A DNA stretch of 64,000 nucleotides. It comes from Sciurus carolinensis. Lineage: Eukaryota > Chordata > Mammalia > Rodentia > Sciuridae. This document shows, one piece after another, positions 44,933 through 57,620 of this stretch. Each line of letters opens with the position of its first letter. Position 1 is the first letter of the stretch. The translations under genes were made by a program, and so were the position numbers. Location of the stretch: NCBI RefSeq assembly GCF_902686445.1, contig NC_062217.1:171797098-171861097 (forward strand), given 5' to 3'. The notes beneath the pieces are model-generated. The model saw nothing but the letters and a program-made list of their open reading frames with translations. It ran no database searches and was not told where the DNA came from.

Positions 44933-47900
44933 ATCACAATCAAAAGGGAATACTCAGATTCTACCATTAATCTGTATGTACCTTAAATCTGTTTGCCTGG
45001 GAAGTATTTTGTGATCAGATCCCTCTGAGATGACAGGAAGGGACCCATGCTGCTTTCTTTGCAAATGTAAGCCTTATGTGGGCAGTCTCCGTTACTAAAA
45101 AGAGTGGGACTCTGAATTTCAAGTGATTCCATTTTAGATGCCATAGAAACTAAAAGGTACAAAATTCAAAATTCCTCTGAATGCTGTAACACAAAAACTA
45201 GTTTTGTCTGCAAAAGTTCTATTGATTTTTTCCCCCGTTAGCTTTTACAGCAAATTGGATTTTAAGAGTTTCAAGTCCTACAGAGGAAAATAATTTGCTC
45301 CCCAGAGAGCAACTTTATGTCAGCACTCTGTCATCACCCCTAATAACTATATTAAAGGGTGAATTTTAAATCAGCTCACAGGAAAGTTGAAAGAATCCGT
45401 TTTCTAGCAACTTCATTAAATCAAAGAGTGAGGAAAAATACATATTCAAAACATCACCTGTGATTTTGCTTCCATTTGCAAATGTTTGGAAAAGGCATAT
45501 CTTAATATCAGTAATTGAGTCATGTGTTCATTAAAAATTAGAACTTTGGGGTTATCGGAATGCTTTGTTCTCCTTTTGCTCGTTAGTTCATTTGGTTTGC
45601 GTTTTTCCTGAAACTCTGGCAGGGCAGAGCAGGGCTGTCCTCCGGGAGCCCCGGGACTTACTTGCCGAGTTTCCATGGCTGATGTACAAGCTTATCTTCT
45701 GTGCTGACACTCGTTGGTGAAGCCTGGCTAGTCAGCCCCAGGAAGCGCCTGTGCTCTGCTTGCTGTCTCTGAAGCAGAGGACAGTACTGGCTGCTCCTTG
45801 CCACGCAGGAGGCTGGGCCACCCGCAGTCTCTTCCAGGTCTGCAGCTGACACCCAGTCCTGAGCCACCTCCTCAGAGGCACAGCTCGTTTTCCCCTGAAC
45901 GCACCTGTCATGGCTGAGTAGCCAGAGATGAATCTGGACAGTCTTATGTTAAACTGCTGTGATATGTACATATTGCTCCTTTGAAATGTGCAAGAGAGGA
46001 AAGACCAAAGTCCCTCATCATCCTCAGGCTTGGTGCTTCCAAGAGCTCCATGCTGCTGGCAGAGCTGGGACTGTGCAGGGAACAGACGGGACCAAACTTC
46101 AATTGCAGCACACCCGTTAGGAGGCCAGCCTTTCTATCAGAGTGCAAGCTCACTTTGAACAACTAGCGGTGTGGCTTTGAGGCCCTCCTCTGCCCTCTCT
46201 AACTTCCTGGAAACTCTGGAATAATGCAGATCCAGGTTCACCTGCAGCAAATCATACCTCTGAGATATTTTGTAGGCTGAGCATTAAACTAAAGGGTCTC
46301 TAAAGATCATTTCAGGTCCAGGCCCACGTCTTCTTCTCTGTGTATGAAGCATCTCGTAAGTCAGAGTGTGTTTACACAGGACAATTTTCTGTTTTCTTTC
46401 ATTTAGAATCATATCAGTTCAGCCCTGAATAGACATAGACCCCAGGGGCCAGATCCTACCCTACAGGAAGGTCTTTTCCAGTTACTCTCAGGGACTGTTG
46501 AGAACCACGAATTCTTGCACCTTGTAACTCTCACCTGCCAAACTGCAGTTCAGGCCGTACCTGCACCCAACCAGATGTCCTCAACTCCCCTTCAGCAAGC
46601 AACTCCTTTGATGTAAAGAATCTAACCAATTAAGAGTTTTTTAATGCCAACAAAACACAACAAAACACAGAAATGATTAGATTGCATTTTTCACACTTAA
46701 GAAAGGCCATTCTGAATAAGAAATGCCGTCGGTGTCTAGGAAGGCTGGGCTTTCTCCCTGAGGCAGCCTTCCTGCCCAGGCTTGCCTCCGCACCCTGAAG
46801 GACACGTTCACTGCCACCAGAGAGGGCTAGCCTGCCTCTGTCATCTCCCAAGGCAGGGCTCAGGAAGCAGAAGGACCACAGTGAGCATTTCCTGCTGCTG
46901 GCCCTGAATAAATTGTGGCCAGCCCCAGGGAAGCTGCCATCCGCATGAGAAATTCATATGGAATATTAAAATGTCCTGTCTATTTTAAAGTCTCACCTGT
47001 GTACCGTCCTTTGGGTGAAAACTGGTCTGGCATGTGCCTTGGGTTTAGGCCCAACTGTCAGCAAAACCAACTTCCGTGCCAGTGCAGCCTCAGAACAGGC
47101 TGGGGACACTAGAACAAGGTGGGGGTCGCCCGCTCCCCGTCTCCTGGAGTCCCAAGAGAGACAGCAGCTGCGTGCTATAAATGGCAACCAAGTACATTCC
47201 ATGCGTTGATTCATCTTGATAGGATTTCTTGAATTCATTCACATGAAATTCAATTGTGTACTTATTATCCCTCTTGCTAATAAATCTGCTCATACAGCTT
47301 GGTCTTCTGTCATATTAGGAAATCTGTTTTTAATCAGCTTTTTGATTTAATTATAAATTATTAAGAGGAAATCTGTTAGTTTGATTGTGTTGAGGACTTT
47401 TTAACTCCCAGTCCAAGCACTGGGTAGGAGCAGCGACCAGGGACAGAGAGGGAGGCCGTTCTTGCATTCACCTCCACCACTAGCAGCTCTGGGGTCTCTG
47501 CAACTGGGAGAATGAAAATGTCTCTTGTGACGCCTCTAAAGGTCAGCGTCATCTCCACACTTGGAAGTGAAGTGTCGGCGTGGATAGCTTGTGACAGCAG
47601 AGTCGGCAGAGAAGCGATTATTTTTAGTTTTAAGGAAGAATAAATTTAGTTTTCCTTTCCAAACAAGAATATCCTTCAGGACTATAGATCACACATAATT
47701 AGATTTTTGTATTTTGAAGTCAGGTTCTCAATTGCCTGTAAAGGCAACGTTCTTACCTAAAAAAATGTCTGTGCTCTAACGTGACCCTTTGCTAACAGAA
47801 CAGTTACGTCTAAACAAAGTGCAGCTCTCCCAAAACTCCGGAAGGATGCATGGGAATGTCTGTTCTGGGACTGAGGGACAAAGGCCAGCTGAGCCAGGTA

Positions 47901-48130
47901 ACAGAGAGCTCAGGGTCCCCAGAGCCACCTGGACACATCCAGTTGAGACACAAGTGCTTTTCACTTGAATGTGGGTCTTTAGGGGCAGCAGCCTGCTGGC
48001 CACTTTAACCAGTCGGTCTGATCTGGAAGCAAGCAGGTACATTTCAGCAGGCTCCGCTCTCCCCTGGGGCGCAGTGCTCTCTCTAGACCATTAACCGAGG
48101 AATAAGGAACGACACCTTTGTGCTTTTCAG

Positions 48131-48268
48131 ATTCCATTTTTGGCTGAAGGGATCAGGATTCATGGAGACAAAGTCACAGAGGCACTGAGGCCGTTTCACG
48201 AGAGAATGGAAGCCTGTTTCAAGCAGCTGAAGGAAAAAGTGGAAAAGCAGTATGGCGTCCGAACCATG
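48131..48268 (+). CDS. DOCK1: DOCK1 exon E14 (residues 1572-1617), end of DHR-2
   Basis: 138 nt, phase 0 to 0, between gtgcttttcag and |gtaagt. It reads [20 protein letters not shown], then [20 protein letters not shown] and YGVRTM. These are the last helices of lobe C. The exon ends exactly at the usual DHR-2 C-terminal border (1617). [17 protein letters not shown] is a long amphipathic helix. A CTCF-like motif lies 81 bp downstream. Confidence 0.97.
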
Positions 48269-48348
48269 GTAAGTGGGCAGAGTCTCAGGAGAAGGGGTCC
48301 GGCTGTGATGGGCCTGGGGAGCAGGGAGCCAACACGAGCATGCGGTGC

Positions 48349-48362
48349 CCAGTAGGTGGCGG
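48349..48362 (+). promoter_or_regulatory. Candidate CTCF binding site
   Basis: CCAGTAGGTGGCGG matches every position of the CTCF core CCASYAGRKGGCRS. It lies 81 bp after the E14 donor. A one-mismatch relative CCAGCAGGAGGCGG occurs near 24320. Occupancy is not known from sequence. Confidence 0.5.
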
Positions 48363-50038
48363 GGTTCAGGGGAGCTCCGCCCTCTTAGCCCATTGGCTGG
48401 CCCTCTGGCATCCTCGCATCAGTAACTGGAAATGTCAGTGTGGGTAAGCACTCCTGGACTTGCTGACCCCCACGTGCCCTACTCACCTGCTCTGAACACT
48501 GTCCGCCCTTGGTGTCATGGAGCCAGGGAGAAGTTTCATGGAGACCACGTGGCTTGGCTGACCACCGGAGCCCATTCCCGCAGGCACACGACACCCAAGG
48601 ACTAACTCCGCCTCAGGCAACAGCCCTCATGACACCCCAAAGCCCTGGTGGAGCACATGCCTGGTCCAAGGTCAAAACCTCGACCATAGCCAGGAGGGGA
48701 AAAGTGGTGGGCTTCTGAGGTTTGAAATCATTGCCAAAGGCTCACCTATGGGATGAAGCGGAAATAACCCAGGCCTCGGAGGAGGCAGGGATCTGAACGG
48801 CAGGTCAAGGGACACAGGCACGCCTTGGGCAGAAGAGGAATCAAGGGCAGCAGTTGGAAAATCACTCTGCCTCCAAGATCCTGGGCAGTCAGGGGCAGGA
48901 GACTCCTTTGATGAGGGGCAGAAATGGACTTTTGCGAGGAGTTCGTGAAAGGGCTGGGGTTGGGAGCACGGCAGAAGAGCCGCTGGGGTTTTTAGTGAGG
49001 CACCAAGCTGTGCGGTTTCATTTTCATAGAAGAGCCCCTGCCGGCCATGACTGAGCCCTGCGTCTTCAAGCCCAGGGCCTGGCGTTCACCAGATGAGGGT
49101 GTCCTTATTCCTGGGCCCAACAGGGCACGAGCCTGTGAACTAACAATGACACCCTGAGAACCTAGCAGGGGGAGGCTGGGACTGACAGCCCAGCAGGAGC
49201 CTCCGCAGTAAACAGGCTTGGAAAGCAGGGCTCTCCGCAGGGCGCTGGAGGACCCTTCCTGCAAGTCAGAATCCTTGAGTAGTGCTTGATAGCTTGGGAG
49301 CTTGCAGCTCACTGCAATCAGAGTGGAGTGGCAAGAAGAGTTCCAGAGTGTGTCAGGAGGCAGCTCTTTCAAAGTTTGATGCCACGTTTATTTCTTTCTA
49401 AGAAATAAACACTTGTGCATTTGCAAAGTTTCTTACCAAGTGGAAAGTTTCCTGTTCCATCCACCGTTTAACGCATGTTTCAGAACTAGAGAAGCATCAG
49501 TCTCACCGTGCACTTTCCACGTCACCTTATCTCTGAGGGAGCTTGCTGCAGCTCATGGTGGGGGAAGAGCAAGAGCAGCAGCGGGTGGTGATGTGCAGGT
49601 GAAGGACTGTCTTCCTACCTGAGGACAGGTGTCCTGTGCTCCAGGCAGCTGCCCTTAGCTGCAGGTCAGCGATTCCCACCATCCTCATCAAACCTGCCCT
49701 CTCTGTGGGGCAGCCAGGGCCTCTGGCCAGGGTCAGGGAGTCTTGCTGGGAGGGTGATCCAGAGCAGAATTGAGGGTGTACTTCCCTCCCTTAGTGCTAT
49801 GACCCTAGGAACTACCTTCCTGTGTCCTGCGTCCTAGGACTCCAGCCGGAGGCTCCGCAGCCAGCCTTCTCTGAGCAGGCTAGGGTCAGGCCCATGGTCT
49901 GCATTCTCTGAGAAGTGCAACAACAAAAGCAGTTTGGGATGTGCCCCTCCTATGTTGGCTGGCTTCAAAGCTTGTAAGCAACTGAGAATACTTTGGAAAA
50001 CAATATGGTGCCATCCTGTTTCCAGAAGGGAGAATTTA

Positions 50039-50069
50039 AAAATAAATAAAAAAAAAAAAAAAAAAAAAA
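50039..50069 (+). repeat. A-rich tract, probable retrotransposon tail
   Basis: AAAAATAAATA runs into about 20 consecutive A. It could be the tail of a retrocopy lying to its left, but I recognise neither a body nor target duplications. Confidence 0.5.
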
Positions 50070-50764
50070 GGACAGACATAAACCATTCTGTCCATTTTTG
50101 TGAGCCAGCCTAAGCCTCAGATTTGAACACCCTGACTCATAATACACAGCCCCTCTGGTCCCCTCACTTCGGCCTTCACCTTGCCAGTCCTGGAGCTCCA
50201 AGCATCCACCATTCCCAGGATGAGCAGGGCCCAGAGGCCTGGGGAGGGAGGCCACATGAATACCGGCAGCTTTCAGCCCAGGCCCACGCTGGCACACTGC
50301 ATGCAGGAGACAGTCGCCTCTGCCTTTGTGCCAGTGAAAACTTGTACATTCCTCATCCTGTCTTCTGCCTCTGCCTTCGAATCTGGTGCAGGGGGGCCTT
50401 TCCTGGCTCCACCCTCCCTCCAATTGCTCAGCTCTCCCTCCAGTTGAATAACAGGTGGAAAGAAACGTTTTCAGAAAACCATGAAACTGTCTGCTTCTCA
50501 CAAAGCACTGGTCACCTTGATTAATTTCAGCCAATCCCCAGCTCATCCATGATTCCGTGGGCAGTTTGCTCCTGTGATCAGGTCAGATGTTCCAGTTCTG
50601 CTGGGAGCTAACTATGCAAAACTCAGAGGCCCTGGGCAGGGCCATAGGGTCGCTCCTGTGAGGACAACTGAAATGACTGACTGAGGCCAGAAAGCACAGC
50701 AGCAAGGACAAGGCAGCTGCTGTTGCAGGTGCCAGGCCCTCCAGCCTCCACCTGCACCAGCCAT

Positions 50765-50870
50765 TGATCCTCACCACCCTGGAGGTGGGAGGCTGGTTTC
50801 CTCCGTGCTTACGAGGATGCAGGGGCTCAGAGTGTGTCCTTATTTTATGGAAGGGGACAGCAGTTCCCTC
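50765..50870 (-). mobile_element. MIR-like SINE fragment
   Basis: TCCTCACCACCCTGGAGGTG and GATGCAGGGGCTCAGAGTG loosely follow the MIR core (CCTCACAACAACCCTATGAGG... GAAACTGAGGCTCAGAGAG). Weak and ancient; the strand is a guess. Confidence 0.35.
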
Positions 50871-52089
50871 ATGGAGTCCTGGCCCTGGAGCTACACCTGC
50901 CGGTACCGGGCGAGGCTGTACTTACTTCAGATGAGTCAAATGAAAGCCCCGTTCTCCATTTTCTAGAGTTTCTGCTCAATCAGGAAGAGACTGGGAGGCA
51001 AGTGACGCAGTGGAGCCACAGCTACCTCGTGAGGTCCAGCAAATGTGGGACTCCAGGAGTGGCCCTGCCCCTCCCTGGCCAGAGCCCGACCCCGCCCCAC
51101 CCTCCTTCACTTATCCATCCCAGTGTCTGCTCACATCCCGAAAGGCTCCAGGTCGTCTTCCAAGGGACATGGCCGGCCCTTGGTGGTTGGTGGCAGGAGG
51201 CTCCAGGCTACTTTCTGGCCCTCCCAAGGGCCAAGTAGAGGTTGTCCTCACAGGACATCCACCTCCTGGCCCCTGACTGACCCCCTCCTTAGCACCACTT
51301 TCCCACTGCCTGGGTCCTTGCGACCACGGGGAAGACCACCCACCTGGTGATGCGACCGCTGTGGGCAGGTGCTCCCAGCGGTGGGGCTCTTGGCTGCAGC
51401 GCCCCAGCAGCGTCTCCTGGGCACCGCTCCCTCACGTGCCCAGCAGGTGCTGGAGCAAAGGCGGCACCCTCCGGGCCGCAGAAGTTCACCTGGCCCTTCC
51501 TTTCTCCCCGCACCTGTATCTGAAAGGGGTCATGTGGAAGTAAGTCAGCGCAGGTTCCAGGGGAGGTGGGAAGGCAGCCGCTACACAGAGGTTGGGGGCG
51601 GCTGAGCGGCGGGTGTTCCCAAGCCCACCCCTCTGGTGCACCTGTGAGAGAAATGGCCAGGGACTGTGTGGGTTTGAAAAGACCAAGGCTGCCCGTGAAT
51701 CCCACTCAAAATATAAAGAGGGTCAAGACCTGCAGATGGCAGAGGAGAGGCAAGGGCCCAGGTGGGCGGTGCCGGTGAGTGGTCAGGGCAGAGCACTTTC
51801 CTGGATCATTAGAAACAGCAAGGAAGCAAAAAGAGCCCTGGGTCCAGCCAAGGGGCTGAGGGGAGAAAGCTTCAGGCAGAGAAAGTGGGCTGCAGAAAGC
51901 TGAGGCAAGGAGGGGCATCAGCCCTGAGCCTCCAGGTTGTGAATGGGAACCTTTCACACCAGGAATAATCGGTAAGTGCTGGTCCTAGGGACGTCTCCAT
52001 GGAGATGCCCATGGCACCGTCCCAGGCACTAACTGCAGGATGCTCTGTGTTGGCACATTCTAGCTGCATGTTGCTTTGGACCAGCGGTG

Positions 52090-52310
52090 GTCAACCTGGC
52101 CGCCGCCTGTGTTTGTGAATCAAGCTTCATTGGCTCGTAGCACACGCCTTGCCGTATGGTTCACGGCTGCCTTTGTGCCAGGGTGGCAGGGTAGAGTCAC
52201 TTCTGCAGAGGCCGTGAGGCCGCACACCTGGAGCACTTATTATCTGGTCCTTTAAGAAGACACCAGCCAAGTCCTACCTACCCTTCTGCAGTTTTGAACT
52301 TTTTGCTGTT
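52090..52310 (+). mobile_element. hAT-type non-autonomous DNA transposon remnant
   Basis: GGTCAACCTGGCCGCCGCCT, GTGTTTGTGAATCAAGCTTC, ATTGGCTCGTAGCACACGCC and TTATTATCTGGTCCTTTAAG follow the same MITE as 42385-42565 and include its left end. No transposase is present. Confidence 0.7.
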
Positions 52311-53128
52311 AGGAGATAGATTTAAAATTGAATCATATTTTATTTGGAGTCACATGTTTAAGAAGCAGACCTGGTTTTCCCTCCCGAGGGCCAGAACCAC
52401 GGTCCAGCGCGGGTCACCTGTGAGTGATGGGGTGGTGGCATGAGCAGCTGATGGCCAGGGGAATGTGACCTACAGGAACATGGCTCCTGCATCCTCAGGG
52501 TGAGGTGCTTGTGCAGCCGCTGCAGCCCCAGGTGTACCACATCTGGCTCAGGATGCAGGAACGCCAGCTTGTCCTGGCTCATAAGATGGGGGCACAAGCT
52601 GCATTTCAGTGACCCTGGGTTTAGTGCTGTACCAGAGGTGGAAGGAGTGGACAGTTCCACGTAGAGACCGTCTTCCCTGAAGGCCCGTCCTCAGCTTAGC
52701 AGTGGAGGGGCTTCCTCCGACTCATGCCCCATCGCTCGGGGGAGTAAGTAGCAGGAGCCCCTTTCTTAGCTGGAAGAGTTGGCGGTGGGGGCTCCGTACG
52801 CGCTGCCGCACCCACGGGCAGAGATGTGCAGGGTTGGACGAGGGACCTGTGCGCTCTTTAAGCCAGCGTCTATACGCTGCGCCTTCTGCGCCCTGCTTTC
52901 TGTGGAGCACCTTGGTGCAGCTCGGTCTCAGTAAAGAAGACTGAATTTAAAGTGAAAAGACCAAGAAGGTTCTTTCTGGTATTTTTACATTGAATCAGGT
53001 TTCAAAAGACACTAAAATAAATAATCATCATTTTCGTCCTCAGAACAAGAAAGTGAGTGCTAACAACGGTGTGGGCACCTGGGTCTGGCAGGCCCGGCGT
53101 CACGCACCTCTCCCTCTGTCCTTCTCAG

Positions 53129-53274
53129 CCCTCGAGCCTGGATGACAGGAGAGGCAGCCGTCCCCGGTCCATGGTGCGGTCCTTCACCATGCCCTCCTCG
53201 TCCCGGCCGCTGTCCGTGGCGTCTGTCTCCTCGCTCTCCTCCGACAGCACCCCTTCCAGGCCCGGCTCCGATGG
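53129..53274 (+). CDS. DOCK1: DOCK1 exon E15 (residues 1618-1666), Ser/Arg-rich tail
   Basis: 146 nt between ctgtccttctcag and |gtgagt. It enters in phase 0 and leaves in phase 2. It reads PSSLDDRRGSRPRSMVRSFT, then MPSSSRPLSVASVSSLSSDS and TPSRPGSD plus a split Gly. It lies just beyond DHR-2, is predicted disordered, and has many Ser/Thr sites including basic-directed RSMVRSFT. Such segments are typical phosphorylation targets (inference). It is GC-rich relative to neighbouring introns. E15 plus E16 together are 345 nt, so skipping both would keep frame while skipping either alone would not. Confidence 0.97.
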
Positions 53275-53778
53275 GTGAGTCAGCTCCGCAGGGCCACCAG
53301 CACCTGGGTCGTTTACCACACTGAGGAGTCACTCGCGGTGGGCGCCCTCTGAAACAGCGTAGTGCCTTGTGGTCTTGTGATGGTCGGGAAGGGGTCCTCA
53401 CCTCGGGTAACACTCGGGACAAGGTTTCCATCAGACTTCAGACCCTCTGTGAGCGGCCTGGGGAGAAGCCTGCTGTGCGGGGTGTGTGGCCTCCTCATCT
53501 CCTGCTGGCCTCCAGGCGTCCCCAGGGCGGCGCCGGCCTGGCCCAGCCTGGGGCAGCCTCCTCTTGCCCACCAGGCCACGGCACTTAGTCAGGCTCACAA
53601 GACAACTGGCAGGTAAAGCCCCCTTTTTTCTTGGAGAGCGACGCTTTTTGTTTATTCACTTTGTTTCTGATGAGTTTGCTTTCTTTTAAAGGGAAATGCT
53701 GTTACGCTGGGTACTTCTGAGAACGTTCGTCTATCCCACACTTTCTAGGACTGTCCAGAGAACCAGAGCCTATTATCC

Positions 53779-54000
53779 TTTTTTTTTTTTTTTTCCAATT
53801 TGTTTCACTGTGGCAAACACCATAAAATTACCCTTGTGACCGTTTTCAGGTTCTGTGGCATCAGGTGCGCTCACATTGTCGACACCATCACCAACAACAG
53901 GACCCTTTCACCCCAGGAAATTGAAACCACTCCCTTAACTAAGACCCCCCTTTCCTCCTTCCCTGTCCCTGGCAGCGGCCACCCTAACACAAATGAGTGG
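53779..54000 (-). mobile_element. L1 3' end (-)
   Basis: A T-run starts at 53779, followed by TTTCACTGTGGCAAACACCA, TAAAATTACCCTTGTGACCG, GCTCACATTGTCGACACCAT and CCTGGCAGCGGCCACC. This is the antisense L1 3' UTR beginning right at the poly-A. The next few hundred bases are not assigned. Confidence 0.75.
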
Positions 54001-55099
54001 CATTTTGGGCCACGTTCTTTCTGCAAGACCACAGGGGACACCCGTTGTTGCTCCCGAGAGCACAGAGTAAACAAGAGGGACCATGAACCTACTAATGAGA
54101 CCAGTGAACTAACACTGAGCATGCACTGTGGCCTTCATATCAGCTCAGTTGCAAAGCCCTCAAATTGATCTTTTTGGGTATTTTTGAGGGGCAACCACGT
54201 GTTTTTCCAAGCCCATGTGGTTTGCAACCTGGCACCCTAAGCCAACACACAGCCTCCTTCCACGTGCCCACGCAAGCTTCCAGAGAGTCCCAAGGGGCAG
54301 CTCAACATTAAGTGCCCTTTGTTGCCAAAGATCAATGTGCCCAGTGCAGAGTCGCAAGCCATAGCCACACTTTTTCTTAAGAATAATTTTTACCAGTGTC
54401 TGATACTTATAAGACCAAACCCATACAAAATTCTCAATTCAGAGATGGTTAAATCTTGTGTGCCTGTCACTTAGAACAAGACTGATACAGAAACTTAATG
54501 CAACAGATCTTGAAGAGACTCTCCAGGCTAGTTAGGAAGAGGTTTCTGGGCTTCTGAGCCCTCAGGGGAAGGAGGCCGTGGCTGTGGAGATTGAGGAGAG
54601 AACGGTGCACTCAGCAGACTCCACCCAGCAGGCGTTTGTCTTAGCCTTGAACTCATCTTATTAGAACCCAGAGTTTTGTTCATTCTTGGGGTCACCATCC
54701 TGCACTATCTAACTAATGTGGCGAAAATGGGGTTTGGTCTCAAGTGGCACAGGTTACATGCAGAATCAAGTTCACGCTGCCAGCAGTGGCTTCTCCTAAT
54801 GTGACAAACCTGAGGCCACCTGTCTGTCCTTCTCTTGGTCCCTCATGGGTTGTCAGGACTGCACAGTGAACAGCATGGTTCTCCTTCCTCAGCGGGAAGA
54901 TGTCCATGATCCTTGTTCTGCTCATTTAATTGTCTCAAGTTCTGCAAAACCTAGAATAAAGTCATGAAGATTTTGGTGTTGCTTATAATGTGTTAGAGAT
55001 AATAGTAAACACCAAGAGATGCTGATTTATTGATTAATATGTGTCCTATTGCAAGGTCCAGGTATCTCAAAATGTTTTCGTGACGAATGTCAATATTGG

Positions 55100-55330
55100 T
55101 ATATTTCATCAACCATTTTGAGTTTTTTTGACTTTTTATTACGGAATATATTCAGACATACACAAAGTGGGCAGAATAATTTAATGATGCCCCACCCACA
55201 TCAGCTAGCCTCAACCTCTGTGTCTCGTTCCCACCTGGACCCACCTCCTCCCACTATATACTTGATTTTGCCATAAATCTCAGAATCATAGCATTTTATT
55301 CATTGAAATTTCAATTTGAATTTTGAAAAG
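55100..55330. mobile_element. Possible L1 3' UTR-type fragment
   Basis: ATATTCAGACATACACAAAG, GGGCAGAATAATTTAATGAT and GCCCCACCCACATCAGCTAG, then CAACCTCTGTGTCTCG, resemble a dispersed L1 motif (CAAACATACACAAAAGTAGA... ATAATGAACCCC). Assigned from memory at low confidence. Confidence 0.4.
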
Positions 55331-56779
55331 GTAAGAACTCATTTTTAGCAAGCATAACTGTATCATTTTGTGACCACACAGAATATTAATCAGAATTCCA
55401 TATTATCATGAAATAGTATTAATCTCTCATTGTCATAAACACATTTTTGAAATAAGAGCAAAGCAGGTCCTTAACTTGCATGTGGCTGACATTGGCTCTC
55501 TAAGTCTCTCTCAGCCCACTTGAACTTTTCTTCTTCCTTGTAATTTATGTGCTAAAGAGTCAGGGTCCCACAGGCTTGTTGTGTCCCTTGCTGGTAGTGG
55601 AGCTGTGTGACCGGAGTCTCTGTCCTCTGCTGTCCTGCATGCTGGCAGTGGGGTCTAGAGGAGTGGAAGGTTCAGATCTGGTCTGCGACCAGCGGGCTTC
55701 ATAGCCGCGTGTTCTTCCACGCAGCACGTCCTCTTTTGGTGATATTAACAGCCACCATCGACGCTTAGGTCAACACCATCACTGTTTAAGTGCTATACGC
55801 ACCTCATCAACAGACCCGTGGCTTAGCCCTGTCAGCGGGGGATCACCACATAGAGATGTGAGTCTTGCTCTCTGCAGCTGCCTCTTCAGTGAACTTTAAA
55901 TGTACTTTAAATTGCACTTTCTGCCCATTGGAGGGTAGATTTGCAAGGGTCACATCCTGTGTTGGGGAACCAGGTTTCTGTCATGGCTTTGTTCTAACTG
56001 TCCTGTTCAGAATAGTTCAAGAGAAAGCACAGCTGGGAGGAAATGGTGACTGGCTTTCTTAGTGCCCTTCTTGTGAAATCACTGTCCCCTTGAAGGAGCA
56101 GGTGGTGGAGGGAGTCAGGTGAGGAAGTCGCTGTGAGGTCCGGGAGCTCCAAGGTCCAGCTCGGGATCTGGCTGGGTCTTCACCACAGGGTTTGGATTTC
56201 ACCCTGCCTCGTGGTTTGGGGCCCCCCTGGACATTGGGCAGCTAGAGAGTAGGAAGCTCCTCCTGCTGACCTGCTCTGGATATGTGGAAGTGATGTGGAG
56301 ACCACAGATTAAAGAGACTTGTTTGGGGCACACTTACAATGCACCTATTAAAACACGGGGGGACTGGCGGAAGACATGTTTGTCAGAAATCAGAACACAG
56401 GCTCTTTCTCCTCTACGACTGGTGGAGCGTGATTCCTTTAAGAGATCACACGTCTTTTTAAATGCTGTGTTCACGTGCTGTGTTTGACAATAGCATGTGC
56501 CATAGCAGTGGCACCTGGCCTGTAGACTGTGTCAGGCTCTTCAGGTGTTCCTACACTCTGCCCTTTGGGCCCTCCTCCGACTCCTTTCTTCAGCAGGAGC
56601 TGCAGATCAGGGATTCCCATCTTGTGCTGAAACGGCCATCTGCAGCCGAGCAGCTGTGTGTCACCGTGTGCTCTCTAGCCTTGTGCCAAGTGCCTTAGTG
56701 CAAGATCCACTCACCCAGCAGTCTAGCCACCAAGGGGACTTGACACCACCGCTTGGTGTTCAATGGTAGAGGACAGTGG

Positions 56780-56890
56780 TGTCCTCAGGTCCTTTGAATG
56801 AGAACATGAGGCTCACAGAAGTTACAAGGATGTCAAGTCCCTCGAGCAGGTGCCAGGTTCAGATCCGGGTGCTCGGTCTCTGGCTCCCTG
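56780..56890 (+). mobile_element. MIR SINE fragment
   Basis: GAACATGAGGCTCACAGAAG, TTACAAGGATGTCAAGTCCC, then GAGCAGGTGCCAGGTTCAGA and TCCGGGTGCT follow the MIR core (AAACTGAGGCTCAGAGAGGT... CAGGATTCGAACCCAGG). Confidence 0.6.
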
Positions 56891-57421
56891 TGACTGAAGA
56901 GTCCAGGCATCTCCAGGCATCTGTGAGCTGGAATCCCCCTGCTTCCCGCTGAGCCATCCCAAGGGCTTGTCCGTGGGAGCAACCCCTGTAGTTCTATCAG
57001 AGGAAACGTGGTCAGAATTAAGCTACCAGAAATTCCTCTTCATTGGCCTGTGCGTGCTTTTCCTTGTTGTATTTGTGAATCTAACAGTAATTTCTCAGTA
57101 TACCCAAAGTGCCATCATAAACTCAACAAAGATTCCCAAGGTCATCACAGAGTGTCCGCCCAGACGTCACATGTCCCTGTGTCGGCCAAGTGTTCCTTTT
57201 CTGTTTTCTCCTTCACTGGAACGCACACAGTGCTTACCCTGGGTGCTCAGGGGCGGACATTCTCCTAGCCTCTCTCTCCGTGCCCTCCCTTTCCTTCTAG
57301 AAGTCTGCGATTTTCATCCAGCACCAGCCTGCCTTGCGAGTGGCCTTGCAGAGCTCCGCGGGGGGAAGAGCAGGTGCTGTCCTACGAAGGCCTCACTGAT
57401 TCAGAGAACCTTCCTCTTTAG

Positions 57422-57620
57422 GTTCGCCCTGGAGCCTCTGCTGCCAAAGAAAATGCACTCCAGGTCCCAGGACAAGCTGGACAAGGATGACCCAGATAAG
57501 GAGAAGAAGGACAAGAAGAAGGAAAAAAGGAACAGCAAGCATCAGGAGATATTTGATAAAGAATTTAAACCGGCCGACATCTCCCTGCAACAGTCCGAGG
57601 CTGTGATCCTTTCAGAAACG
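57422..57620 (+). CDS. DOCK1: DOCK1 exon E16 (residues 1666-1732), polybasic tail
   Basis: 199 nt between cttcctctttag and |gtaagg. It completes Gly and reads GFALEPLLPKKMHSRSQDKL, then DKDDPDKEKKDKKKEKRNSK, HQEIFDKEFKPADISLQQSE and AVILSET. The Lys/Asp/Glu cluster is a charged, probably disordered or single-helix segment. A basic cluster C-terminal to DHR-2 binds phosphatidic acid in DOCK2 (family knowledge); an equivalent role here is inference. A few residues (DDPDKEKK, KPADIS) appear to differ from the human sequence I recall. Confidence 0.97.

Larger units (their letters stand above)
43046..48130 (+). other. Intron E13-E14
   Basis: GT-AG intron of 5.1 kb (gtagag ... tgcttttcag). It contains a tRNA-derived SINE with 15-bp target duplications (44025-44142), a minus-strand L1 3' end (44195-44890) and a GC/CA alternating tract (44904-44932). 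From 45.0 to 48.1 kb I recognise no repeat or gene. 47260-47390 is AT-rich with TTTGATTTAATTATAAATTA. Confidence 0.85.
48269..53128 (+). other. Intron E14-E15
   Basis: GT-AG intron of 4.9 kb (gtaagt ... cttctcag). It holds a CTCF-core match (48349-48362), an A-rich tract (50039-50069), a weak MIR-like piece (about 50765-50870) and an hAT-type MITE (52090-52310). GC-rich intervening ORFs on both strands overlap one another and show no domain. Confidence 0.8.
53275..57421 (+). other. Intron E15-E16
   Basis: GT-AG intron of 4.1 kb (gtgagt ... ttcctctttag). It contains a minus-strand L1 3' end (53779-54000), a possible second L1-type fragment (about 55100-55330) and a MIR (56780-56890). The last 455 bp have no stop in the E16 frame, so retention of that part would not truncate immediately. 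This looks like chance. Confidence 0.8.
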
